From positions 1,830,001 through 1,894,000 of the forward strand of contig NW_027328667.1 in assembly GCF_047496725.1 (NCBI RefSeq): DNA of 64,000 nucleotides. Direction: 5' to 3'. Below, piece after piece: positions 54,975 through 64,000 of this stretch. The DNA is from Anoplolepis gracilipes (taxonomy: Eukaryota > Arthropoda > Insecta > Hymenoptera > Formicidae). Made by a program: the position numbers and the translations under genes. The first letter of the stretch is position 1. The number at the start of each line of letters is the position of its first letter. Below the pieces are notes generated by a model. The model saw only the letters and a list, made by a program, of their open reading frames with translations. It did no database searches and had not been told where the DNA came from.

Positions 54975-55385
54975 ACGTCACGCAGGTCCGCAGCGCGGTT
55001 TGTAGACGAAGGGTACGCGGAGAGGGGGAGAGGTCCGCGACACAGCTGCAGGTTCGCGACGCGGTTTGTAGACGAGGGGTACGCGGAGAGGGGGAGAGGT
55101 TCGCGACACAGCTGTAGATCCGCGACGCGGCCGGTAGACGAGGGGACAGCGGAGAGGAGAGAGGTCCGCGACGCAGCCGATAGACGAGGGGTTTGCGGCA
55201 AGGGAAGAGAGGTCCGCTGTGTAACCGATGGGTCCGCGAGTAGGGAAATGGATAGAGAGAGACGGCGCGATAGATGTTCGCAACACGGTAGAGAGAGACG
55301 GCGCGATAGACGTTCGCAACGCGGTAGAGAGAGACGGCGCGATAGACGTTCGCAACGCGGTAGACGGAGATATAGACGCGTGGTA
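54975..55385. repeat. GC-rich tandem repeats (about 70-bp and 36-bp units)
   Basis: A unit of about 70 bases containing GCGACGCGGTTTGTAGACGA and GCGGAGAGGGGGAGAGGT repeats about three to four times to 55,215. A 36-base unit with GGTAGAGAGAGACGGCGCGATAGA repeats three times at about 55,250-55,370. Both strands are open in several frames with repeated peptides. I treat these as repeat by-products. Confidence 0.8.
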
Positions 55386-55559
55386 TAGGATAGGATAAGG
55401 AAAGCGCTATGTGCATTGTACATAGCGTAGGACAATGAGAGCATGATGTGGTGGAAAAAGGAGGAGAGCACAATAGAAAGATAGTGTGAGAGAGAAAGAA
55501 GGAGGATGAGGGGAAAGGATAGCGGGAGCGCGATAAGACGGAGGCTAAGGCGTACGCGA

Positions 55560-55631
55560 GAACGCAGATTAAATTTTTTATATATTATTATATATATTAT
55601 TATTATTATTATATCTTATTATATCTATATG

Positions 55632-55683
<52 letters not shown>

Positions 55684-56060
55684 TATTAAATATTATCTAA
55701 TTAATCCTAAGAGGAGGAAAAAGGATGGGATAGATAAAGGAGGCGCAAATAAGTAATATATGTGTTTAACATAAATATAATTTTTATTAAAAATTTGTGT
55801 GTGTACATATAAAGTGTGTGTGTGTGTTTTTAAAAATATAAAATATAAAGATATAAAATATAATGTAAATAATGTAATATAATGTAGTATAAAATATAAA
55901 ATATAATATAATATAAAATCTAAAATATAATATAGAAATATAAAAAGATATAAAAAGTCTAAAATATAATATAAAATATAAAAAATCTAAGATCTACAAT
56001 ATAAAATATAAAATTATTAAATATAAAATATAAAATTTAATAAAAAGATAAAAAACTAAA
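55560..56060. repeat. AT-rich simple repeats
   Basis: (TATTA)n and (TA)n at 55,578-55,690, a (GT)n patch near 55,815, then a long degenerate (TATAAAA)n-type tract to 56,060. No gene. Confidence 0.8.
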
Positions 56061-56884
56061 AATAATGGGCGGCAGAGTAATGGGGAACGCGCGACGGCTG
56101 CTTCTGTAACAGAGAAAAAAATGATCATCTTTATTAGTATTTTTTAAAAAATATTTAAAATTTGAGCGTACTCACAGTACGAGGGGTTCCTCTCCGAACA
56201 GCCTGCGGAGACAAAATATATCCACATACATATGTGGATACACCTTGTCTAAAAAGCGAGAGCGGGGGCTGTAACAGAAAAGAAAATGAACATTTTTATT
56301 AGTATTTTAAAATAAATATTTAAAATTTAAGCATACTTGCAATAGGGCTCCTCTCTGAAAAGCCTGCGGAAACAGAATATATCCACATACATATGTGGAT
56401 ACACCTTGTCTAAAAAGCGGGAGCGGGGGCTGTAACAGAAAAGAAAATGAACATTTTTATTAGTATTTTAAAATAAATATTTAAAATTTGAGCATACTTA
56501 CAATAGGGCTCCTGCGGGGGCCGTCGCCCCACAAATTCTCCCGTTCTGCGCACTCCCTATGGTGGGCCCGCACCCAGCGCACTTCCTCCATATGCGCCAC
56601 GCTTATATATCCAGGGATCGGATCAGCACATATTTCGAAAATCTATTAAAAAAACATATAAATATATTATAAATAAAAAAAAGTGTATAAAAATAATAAT
56701 AAAAACTACTTACATTTCCAAACAGGACCTCCAGTAGCGCCTGGAATAGGGCGCGGGCCAAATTTCGCGCTCTTCGAAGTGCGCGGCGGCGATGATACCG
56801 GCAATGGTCGATCCACTCGGGTAGCCGTAGGTGGCGGAATCCCGTCTCAAACATGGCATGCATAAAAGCTATTACTTGTGACAT
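56060..56884 (-). CDS. Spliced minus-strand gene of unknown function with duplicated exon
   Basis: Exon 1 (56,884-56,714) encodes exactly 57 codons, MSQVIAFMHAMFETGFRH then an Arg-rich helix, and ends at donor GTAAGTAG. Exon 2 (56,642-56,502) follows a TTTAATAG acceptor, stays in phase for 47 codons (YISVAHMEEVRWVRAHH) and ends at GTAAGTAT. Exons 3 and 4 (56,429-56,341 and 56,268-56,176) are near-identical copies, each preceded by CTGTTACAG; their donors are GCAAGT and GTGAGT. A last part starts at 56,103. All boundaries are predicted. I do not recognise the product. It lies beside the minus-strand genes of the 56-64 kb element and may belong to it. Confidence 0.5.
56164..56501 (-). repeat. 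Tandem exon-intron duplication, 161-bp period
   Basis: The block from acceptor CTGTTACAG through the exon (with ACATATGTATGTGGATATAT) to the following intron occurs twice, shifted by 161 bases. The intron before the first copy is also near-identical to the one between them. Splice signals are kept in both copies. Confidence 0.8.
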
Positions 56885-57295
56885 TTTTAATTTTTAACTT
56901 TTGTTGTATAACGTCACGTCACTCGTCAACAGTCAGATACTTTATGTCAGCTCCAGCGGAGGCTAGGTAACGTCTCGGTGAAAAAAATAGGGTAGAGGAT
57001 GAGCATGACATAAGAGTTAGTACGAATGCTTACTCTTCACAGCTGATAAAAAAATTAAAAGCTGACGCGGACTGTCGCTCCACACAGCATTCATACAGAT
57101 AATCATAACTGAATAGCAAAAAAATATAAAATATAAAATATAAAATAGATAATATAAAAAATAAAAAAAATTAAAATAAGGGGAAGGAGGGAGAGCGCAC
57201 CACAGCGTCTTCTAAAAAAAAAACATCATTATTAATATCTTTAAAATTTTATAAAAATGATAAATACATACACAAATCATGTAGAACTTCTTTGT
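56885..57295. other. Noncoding spacer
   Basis: AT-rich with a short (TATAAAA)n run near 57,125-57,150. Nothing else recognised. Confidence 0.5.
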
Positions 57296-57640
57296 TTACC
57301 ACATGCATGTATTAATTGCGTGAGAGGCAAGTCGCTTTCTTCTCTCTTCTAAAAAGTCTATCCTTCTTTCTCTTTTCATCTGTAGCAGCTTCTCTCTTCG
57401 GAGATGCTTCATTTCCGCGACAACAGGATCCTCAAATTGTAAAAGTTCTACTTCCTTATTGATTACATCACATAAAAAGTTTATATCATCACGAATCTTG
57501 AAAAACAGTTTTAACGATCTCGTATGAGTCTTTAGCAAACCAATTTCACGATTTCGCAAAAACTGCACCACAAAAGTCACAGAGCCGTCGAGGGCGTCGG
57601 AGCGTTCTCTCCACTGCATCTTATCGCGACACTTACACAA
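57296..57640 (-). CDS. Helical basic protein of the 56-64 kb element (114 aa)
   Basis: An intact frame. Mostly helix-forming: SVTFVVQFLRNREIGLLKTH, then EMKHLRREKLLQMKRERR and EERRKRL, which suggests a basic coiled coil. It starts 22 bases after the Cys-motif gene ends, on the same strand, so the two look co-transcribed. No family recognised. A DNA-binding or structural role would be a guess. Confidence 0.5.
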   Translation of the reverse strand: MCKCRDKMQWRERSDALDGSVTFVVQFLRNREIGLLKTHTRSLKLFFKIRDDINFLCDVINKEVELLQFEDPVVAEMKHLRREKLLQMKRERRIDFLEERRKRLASHAINTCMW

Positions 57641-57662
57641 TAATAGTTTTATATTTCATGCA

Positions 57663-58190
57663 TTAGTCTTCTTTCGTACAAAACGGATAAAAATTGCACG
57701 GTATTAATTGATACAGCGGTCTCAGACATCCACCGCATTCATATAAATCAGGGATCTGTTGATAAACTTCACTTTGATGTGTGCGCACCACATCACTCCC
57801 AATCTGTGACCTCTTCGGTAATCGCATGAAACACAATATACAGTGTTTAACAGAAATCTCAGGTTTATAATAAAAAGATATAATGCACAGTCGTTTCATT
57901 TCATTGTATGTACGAACTTGTACATCATCTAACGTATGAATAATAGGTTCCACAACATCATTGAAATCACTAGAATTACCGTCAAGAACACTATCGTGTA
58001 AGGATTGTACATCCGAATCAGAATGCTCGGACGAAAAATCCATCGAATCGGACGACTCGGCAAACTCGAACGAATCGGACGAATCGGATGAATCGGATGA
58101 AATGTTCATCAAGAGTGAATCAGGCGACTCGGAAGAATCGGACGACTCGAACGAATCGGATGAAATGTCCATCAAGTCATCCATAAGCAC
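57663..58190 (-). CDS. Ser/Asp-rich protein with Cys pairs (175 aa)
   Basis: Residues 1-85 are mostly Ser, Asp and Glu, encoded by reiterated GAATCGGACGA-type codons. The C-terminal half has CIISFYY, then HCILC, LYECGGC and FCTK segments consistent with a small zinc-binding domain. The counterpart at 17.5-17.9 kb shares the acidic start and Cys pairs. That makes it a conserved gene of this element family. Function unknown; the acidic tail plus zinc fold would suit a transcription regulator. Confidence 0.55.
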   Translation of the reverse strand: MLMDDLMDISSDSFESSDSSESPDSLLMNISSDSSDSSDSFEFAESSDSMDFSSEHSDSDVQSLHDSVLDGNSSDFNDVVEPIIHTLDDVQVRTYNEMKRLCIISFYYKPEISVKHCILCFMRLPKRSQIGSDVVRTHQSEVYQQIPDLYECGGCLRPLYQLIPCNFYPFCTKED

Positions 58191-58544
58191 AAAGTTTTTT
58201 TTTTATCAAATATAACAAAAAAAATGTCACAAGGATGACCGCAAACTCGCGTTTTCTTCTAAACTCGCTTTATTAGATGCGACAAAATTGTCACAAGGAT
58301 GGTCGCAAACTCTTTTATGGCACACGCTTCTCCCAAATATATATTTTAATCTCACATTTCTCATCTCCCTCTAACTCGAGTATCACGTCTCATCTCCCTC
58401 TAACTCGAGTATCACGTCTCACCTACATCAGCATTTTCAACATCTTTAGCAGAATGAATGTAGATCCAACTATATACATCATACGTTTAATAAAGAATAG
58501 GCAAAGAAAGAAAAAAAAAATCAGTAATAAAAACGGTAATTTAT
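58191..58544. repeat. Noncoding, with two short direct repeats
   Basis: TGTCACAAGGATG..CGCAAACTC occurs at about 58,223 and 58,290. CATCTCCCTCTAACTCGAGT occurs in tandem at about 58,362 and 58,391. No gene. Confidence 0.6.
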
Positions 58545-59049
58545 TTATTTATTGCAAACATCATAGAGTAAATCATTTACACCACATGTTAACAATTCAC
58601 AATCTACAAGTAATTTGCCGTCAAACGCGTCACTCTCACGTATCACTTTTACCGCATCATAAACATCAGTGATATTGTTGCATTGCAAAACGCTAACAAA
58701 TTGTTTAAACTTTTCATTAACAATATATGTATTCTGACACAGCCAGAAATTACATATGATCGATACAGTCTTCAAAATCAAATAAATGCACCAATGTTTG
58801 CGGATGCATATACAAAGAATTATTAGATAATGTTAATTTAACAATCTTGGAATCAGTTAATGTAATCATTTGGATAGATAGATCGCAGATCCATAACAGC
58901 TCACTTTCAGTCGATTGTACATGTCGTTCAATATCGGCACGTTTCTGCATCAATGAGTGCCAGGTAACAATAGGCAATACTATTTGATTGCCTCGGTTAT
59001 CACCAACAAGTAATTCCACATATGACATAGCTCCAACGCTTATTTCCAA
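58545..59049 (-). pseudogene. Unknown element protein, about 165 aa, one frameshift
   Basis: Piece 1 (59,049-58,750) reads MSYVELLVGDNRGNQIVLPI and YMHPQTLVHLF. Piece 2 (58,781-58,545) reads CNFWLCQNTYIVNEKFKQFV and DCELLTCGVNDLLYD. They overlap by 32 bases in different frames, so one frameshift near 58,765 joins a single protein. No family recognised. It is the first minus-strand gene after the divergent intergenic region. Confidence 0.5.
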
Positions 59050-59460
59050 TCTCCAAATATTTGTATGATGTCGGGGTTAGAGCATACCTTCTTCTAAAGA
59101 TACGACCCGCGCGACGAGACTCGGATGAAATGCTACAAAATTTTAGAAAAATGTTATTAAAAAATAATATATATATTAATATATATAAATATTAAAAATA
59201 TTATTTAAAACTAATATAAATAATAAAAATATTATTTAAAAAAATAAAACACACTCTTTCTTTGGCAGTGTCCGTAATCGGGACGTAATAATTCATGTTG
59301 CTTCCTTTAGCGGAGATCACAAACGATTGACACGATACTAAATTATTTTAAGTATTAAAACACAATTGAGCACTACACACTGCAATGTGGAGGGGGTTAT
59401 TGTTCACAGTTTAGCACTACAAATTGTAATGTGGAGAAAGTGATTGTTGATACAGCAAGC
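59050..59460. other. Noncoding; part of the divergent intergenic region
   Basis: AT-rich. A short direct repeat, GCACTACA..TGYAATGTGGAG, occurs near 59,372 and 59,423. Confidence 0.5.
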
Positions 59461-59880
59461 TTTTTTTCTCCAAGCGCCGATATACGGCTGCTAATATTCG
59501 AAATATGACAAATCTTTGAGATGACGTGGCCCATAGGTGACAATCCATCGAAATATGACAAATCCGCAGCTGCATGTAATTTGAAACTACAAATTATCCA
59601 TGCGCTAACGAATCTTACTAAAATGTTTAAAGTGTGCGTGACAAATTGCGAAATGCAACTATATGTAATTTGAAGCCGCGGATCTTCCGAGCGCCGATAT
59701 ACGGCTGCTAATATTCGAAATATGACAAATCTTTAAGATGATGTGGCCCATAGGTGACAATCCAACGAGATATGACAAATCCGCAGCTGCATGTAATTTG
59801 AAACTACAAAACTTTTGAGCGCTAATATGCAGCTGCTAATATTTGAAATACAGCAAAAAAAATGTTTTCGACATAACGTC
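59461..59880. repeat. Tandem repeats between divergent element genes
   Basis: A unit starting GCGCCGATATACGGCTGC occurs at 59,474 and 59,691 (217-base period), with GACAAATCCGCAGCTGCATG in both. A partial third copy starts at 59,819. It separates the minus-strand genes from plus-strand polB, the place where an origin or bidirectional promoter would be expected. Confidence 0.8.
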
Positions 59881-60002
59881 ATCGTTAGGTGACAAATCGC
59901 GACATGCGTGATAGAAACGTCTAAGAATCGCGATATAAAATCGCTGCAAAGAGGTGCACCTCCATTATTTTCGAGTCGTGCATCTTGTTCGGTCTGAAAA
60001 AC

Positions 60003-63000
60003 ATGGCGGAGCAAATTGTGTGGGAGCAATCCGCCCAGGTAAATTCAGTGGAAGAGTACATTGCGTAGGAGGCGCAATGTAACAAATGTATCGAGTCGTT
60101 GGAAGAACAAAATCGAATTAAACGACCACGATTATCGATCGGAAATCGACAATCGCTGATTGCTCGAATCGCGCGACTCGAAGGATTGAAAAATGTGTTG
60201 CGCAAGCGTTTCGTACACGCGGGTGCAGGATGCAGTTCGCGAGAAAATGGATTGATTTGGCGAGAGATTGATACGGCGTCCGAAGGTCGTATCATGACAC
60301 TGGTGCGGTTATAAATTATAATCACATCGAACTTCGTCAATTTTTGAAAGACGCGAGTGACATTGTGCTCGAGCTTGTGCGAGCCATTATGCAAAAACAC
60401 AACACTGTGAAAGTGAATACAGTGTTTAACGGCGAGTTTGTGGCGGGCGATAAGCGCGCCAATAAATCAATCAATACGAGAAACTTTGAACTCTTTCATA
60501 CATCCGATTTACGCGATGGTATGAGCGGCGAGTCGTCGAGCCTATCCTTGCATCGCTCGAAGAATTTCAGAAACGCGATAACGGATGGGCATTATCGCGT
60601 ATACTAAATTTGATTGTAAATATAAATAAATATAATTCTATGCACGCCGGATGTTGCGTGCAATTACTGCGAAAGATAATAATGAAACGAGCAGTAGTTA
60701 ACGTGCAATCTCAAGACAATGCATGTTTTGCGTGGGCGGTGGTGGCTGCTCTGTATCCAGTTGAAAGATACACAGACAGACAATCGTCGTACCCGCATTA
60801 TACAACAGTACTGAATCTCCAAAATATTGAGTTTCTAGTCACTCTTAATCAAATTAAAAAATTTGAACTTTATAATGACATTTCAATCAATGTGTATACC
60901 ATCGAGAATGAAAACATTATCCCGTTACGCCTTACGGAGCAAAAGAGGGATAAGCACGCTAATTTGCTCTACGTGCAAGATGCGCGAGATATCGGACATG
61001 TCGCGTGGATCAAGAATTTATCCCGACTCATGAGTTCGCAGCTCAATAAACACAATGGTCAAAAATATATCTGTGATCGGTATGTATAGTTAATAAAACT
61101 GTCTAAAAATATTTAAAACAGGGATATAAAAATTTTAACTTTTATTTTACAGATGCATGCACTATTTTCACTCGGACGAGAAACTACAGTTGCATACAGT
61201 AGACTGTGGAAAGATGAACGACTGTGCTATCCGGTTACCGAGCAATAAGAACAGGCGGTTCGCATTCGCCAACTACAACAGGAAGGAGCGACTATCTTTC
61301 GTCGTGTATGCCGATCTGGAGTGCGTTTTGGTGAAAAAAAAGAAGAAAATTTTTATCAACATCACCATATATTTAGTATCGCTTATTATGTACATTGCTC
61401 GTACGATAATTCGTTATCCGCGTATCATTCTCGTCGCCAAGCCAATTTGCGTGGTTCGCCGACGAATTTAAAAATTTGGCGCAACGTGTAGAAAATATTT
61501 TAACAACCAATGTCCCCATGGTAAATTTAACGCAAGATGAATGGAAAGAATTTCGAAGCGCGACTCAGTGTCATATATGTGAGAAATCATTCGTGGAAGA
61601 TGATGATACGCGCGTACGCGATCATTGTCATTTGACCGGACGGTACAGAGGTCCGCGCATTCAAATTGCAATCTAAATTACAAAGAATCTTTTTGCATTC
61701 CAATAGTATTTCACAATTTATCCGGTTATGATTCTCACTTTATAATCGAGGAAATAGCCACAGCGTTCGAAGGGGGAATCGATTTACTTCCGATAACAAA
61801 AGAAAAATATATTTCATTTACATGTTAAGGGTACGAAAGACAAACCGGAAAATCACGTTAAATTACGTTTCATAGATTCATATAAATTTCTCACAACAAG
61901 TCTCGATAAATTGGCATCTTTTCTGAGCAAGGATAAACTCAAAATTTTACAAATGGAATTTAAAAATTTATCCGCTCAGGATTTCAATTTACTGACAAGA
62001 AAAGGTGTCTTACCGTACGAGTACATTGACTGCGTAGATAAATTGTATAATACGTATCTACCATCGCGAGAATCATTTTACAGCTCCTTGACAGGTAACG
62101 CAGTATCCGAGAGCGATTACGCGCACGCTGAGATTGTGTGGAAGCGATTCTCAATTCGAACGCTAGGCGAATATAGCGATTTATACCTCAAAACTGATGT
62201 CTTGTTACTAGCCGACATTTTTGAAAATTTCCGCGAGAGTTGTATCAAGAGTTATGGGCTCGACCCCGCGTATTACTATACTCTTCCCGGCTACACGTGG
62301 GACGCCATGTTAAAGCATACGAAAATTATATTTGAATTACTCACAGACATTGACATGGTTATGTTTATCGAACGAGATATACGCGGTGATCTAAGTCAAT
62401 GTTCCAACAGGTACGCGCGTGCTAATAACAAGTACATGCAGTCGTATGACTCATCGAAACCATCAACGTACTTGATGTATTCGATTGATGATGATTTCGA
62501 TGTTAATAATTTATACGGATGGCAATGTGTCAACCATTACCCTATGCCGATTTTTAGTGGGTCGATAATGTTTCCAATTTTAATGTATCATCGATCGCGC
62601 TCGATTCGTCTACAGGCTACATCCTCGAAGTCGACCTCGAGTATCCGCAACATCTTCACGATTCGCACACTGACCTACCATTTTGTCTTACACGCGACAA
62701 ACCACCTGGCAAGTGCGAGGACAAGCTTCTCGCAACCTTATACGATAAGAAGCGTTACGTGATACACTACCGCAACCTGCAGCAATGTTCCCGTCACGGT
62801 CTTCGTGTTGCAAAAATTCATCGTATATTACAATTTACTCAATCTCCGTGGCTCCGTACTTATATAGAACTCAACACAAAATTTAGAACACTGGCGAAAA
62901 ATAAATTTGAAAAAAATTTGTACAAACTAATGAATAATGCCGTGTTTAGCAAAACGATGGAAAATGTGCGCAATCGCGTAGATGTTAAACTTTTAACAAA

Positions 63001-63710
63001 ATGGGAAGGAAGGTACGGCGCAGACGCATTAATTGCAAAACCAAATTTTCATAGCAGGAGCGTTTTTTCAAAAAATCTAATCGCTGTGGAATTACGTAAA
63101 CTCGAGGTGAAATTCTACAAACCAATTTACGTGGGTATGTGTATTCTCGATATATCCAAGACATGTTTGTACGAATTTCACCACGATTATATGATACCAA
63201 TGTATCGGAAGAGATGCAAAGTCATGTACATTGACACGGATAGTCATATATCACATTGAGTGTGACGATGTGTACGAGAATATGAAATGCGATATCAGCA
63301 AATTTGATACGAACGACTATGCGATAGACAATGCGTACGGTATACCGCTCGTGAATAAAAAGGTACCGGGTCTAATGAAGGATGAAAACAACGGTACCAT
63401 AATGACTGAATTTGTCGGGCTTAGAGCAAAAATGTATGCATTGCGCGTAGATGGTAAGAAGGATACGAAAAAGGTAAAAGGCGTCAAGAGTAACGTTGTC
63501 GCGAGAACGATAACGTTTGACGATTACACGCGGTGTTTGAACGAAGAGATTGAAATGACGCGTAGTCAATCGTGTATAAAATCAAAATTGCACGAGGTAT
63601 ACACCATTCGCGAAACAAAAATTGCTCTATGTCCGTACGACGACAAGCGGTATATCGTACCTACAACTACTGATATGTTACCGTGGGGACATTATAAAAT
63701 ACCATTGTAA
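60003..63710 (+). pseudogene. polB: Second-family DNA polymerase B, broken and spliced
   Basis: N-terminal blocks KRPRLSIGNRQSLIARIARL and FNGEFVAGDKRANKS precede a segment FAWAVVAALYP. After an intron come a Cys/His pair region, the exonuclease block VVYADLECV (near 61,307), an endonuclease-VII-like CHICEKSFVEDDDTRVRDHCH (61,569-61,631), FHNLSGYDSHFII (61,709) and YLKTDVLLLADIF (62,188). The polymerase has DVNNLYGWQCVNHYPMP (62,500), LMNNAVFSKTMENVRN (62,925) and YIDTDS (63,229). Motif B has Ser where the 19.8 kb copy has Gly. Breaks: TAG 60,066-60,068 and frame changes near 60,300, 60,515, 61,340-61,475, 61,640-61,675, 61,830-61,910, 62,540-62,760 and 63,235. Family B is secure; it is distinct from the Polinton polB at the left of the window. 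Confidence 0.88.
61080..61152 (+). other. Predicted 73-bp GT-AG intron in second-family polB
   Basis: Donor CGGTATGT (GT at 61,080-61,081) and acceptor CTTTTATTTTACAG (ending 61,152). Removing it joins a Cys codon context upstream to TGCATGCACTATTTTC downstream in phase and restores a CxxC-like zinc pattern. Unspliced, the frame stops at 61,089. Confidence 0.75.
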
Positions 63711-63810
63711 ATAATTGTATTTATTTATTTATTGTAAATATAAATTATATATATATATGTATATATATTCATTCATGTAAATTTATGTATATTTTTATTA
63801 TGTTATATGT
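63711..63810. other. Intergenic region between convergent polB and int
   Basis: About 100 AT-rich bases with AATAAA-type signals on both strands, suiting shared termination of convergent genes. Confidence 0.5.
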
Positions 63811-64000
63811 TTATAATAAATTATTTTTATGTATCCAAGAGTTGGGTGATTTATCAAGTCCCAGTCATTTCACAAAAACTTCATCTCCTTTTTTGTGTAT
63901 CACCTTTTCCACGACATATACGTCAGGGTTAGCAACGTTATGTAGCTCGTGTTCGTAGTATCTTCCGGCTACTGGATTTCCGCGCGAATCTTCGAGTAGA
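63811..64000 (-). pseudogene. int: Second-family integrase C-terminus, runs off the window
   Basis: On the minus strand: LLEDSRGNPVAGRYYEHELH, then VYVVEKVIHKKGDEVFVK, a TGA at 63,865-63,867, and LGLDKSPNSWIHK to TAA 63,811-63,813. The pattern matches the integrase end at 20,703-20,900, where the same position reads KWLGFD. The chromodomain-like Trp is thus replaced by a stop. The catalytic part lies beyond the window edge. Confidence 0.75.

Noticed and set aside
54890..55473. Minus-strand frames of over 180 codons with repeated RRLSL or YRAVSLYRVA peptides
   Set aside because: Two frames on the same strand and one on the other are equally open, as expected for tandem repeats; no start context or conserved domain.
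59921..60400. Minus-strand frame opposite PolB N-terminus
   Set aside because: It is an antisense shadow of the conserved PolB N-terminal blocks.

Overview
The window looks like a transposon-dense stretch of an insect nuclear genome, most likely a hymenopteran such as an ant. That is an inference from AT-rich DNA with (CA)n and (TA)n microsatellites, GT-AG introns, an insect-type errantivirus, and Polinton-family proteins of the arthropod type. I found no intact single-copy host gene. Almost everything recognisable is a mobile element or a remnant, and most genes carry nonsense codons or frameshifts.

Layout. 1-13.3 kb: a decayed Maverick/Polinton with, in order, protein-primed DNA polymerase B (spliced near its N-terminus), packaging ATPase, a small virion-type protein, a conserved unknown, a chromodomain integrase, a probable minor capsid protein, a basic core-like protein, the double-jelly-roll major capsid protein, another conserved unknown and an adenain-like protease. 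13.3-16.4 kb: noncoding DNA with a hairpin and a tRNA-like stretch, then a PIF/Harbinger-type transposase with a SWIM-type partner gene. 16.9-21.7 kb: fragments of a second PolB/integrase element family around a P-element-like transposase and a tandem array. 22.1-24.3 kb: a solo LTR with TSD, abutting a palindromic MITE with a nested hAT-type MITE. 24.4-27.6 kb: a mariner-superfamily transposase, a GC-rich foldback repeat and the 5' end of a BEL/Pao element.

28.1-46.7 kb: a nested inverted structure. Repeat arms R1/R2 on the left and R2'/R1' on the right enclose a CsRn1-like Gypsy element with 88-bp LTRs and a 5-bp TSD. Inside it sits a complete minus-strand errantivirus provirus (31,801-41,259; LTR-gag-pro-pol-env-LTR, 4-bp TSD). 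The right arm carries a dimeric tRNA-derived SINE with a 15-bp TSD and a 15-bp minisatellite. 46.7-54.3 kb: a large cut-and-paste transposase remnant, two solo LTRs, two MITEs and a second decayed spliced gene. 54.5-56.1 kb: tandem and AT-rich repeats. 56.1-64.0 kb: the fuller copy of the second PolB/integrase family, with several minus-strand genes of unknown function, a tandem-repeat region upstream of PolB, an intron in PolB, and the integrase converging from the right edge.

Two systems deserve most attention. The Polinton is a decayed but almost complete virion-type gene set. The 56-64 kb element pairs protein-primed-type PolB and a chromodomain integrase with unrecognised small genes and shows no capsid genes in the part visible here; a partial copy of the same family lies at 17-21 kb. 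Nested insertions with intact target-site duplications give a readable order of insertion.
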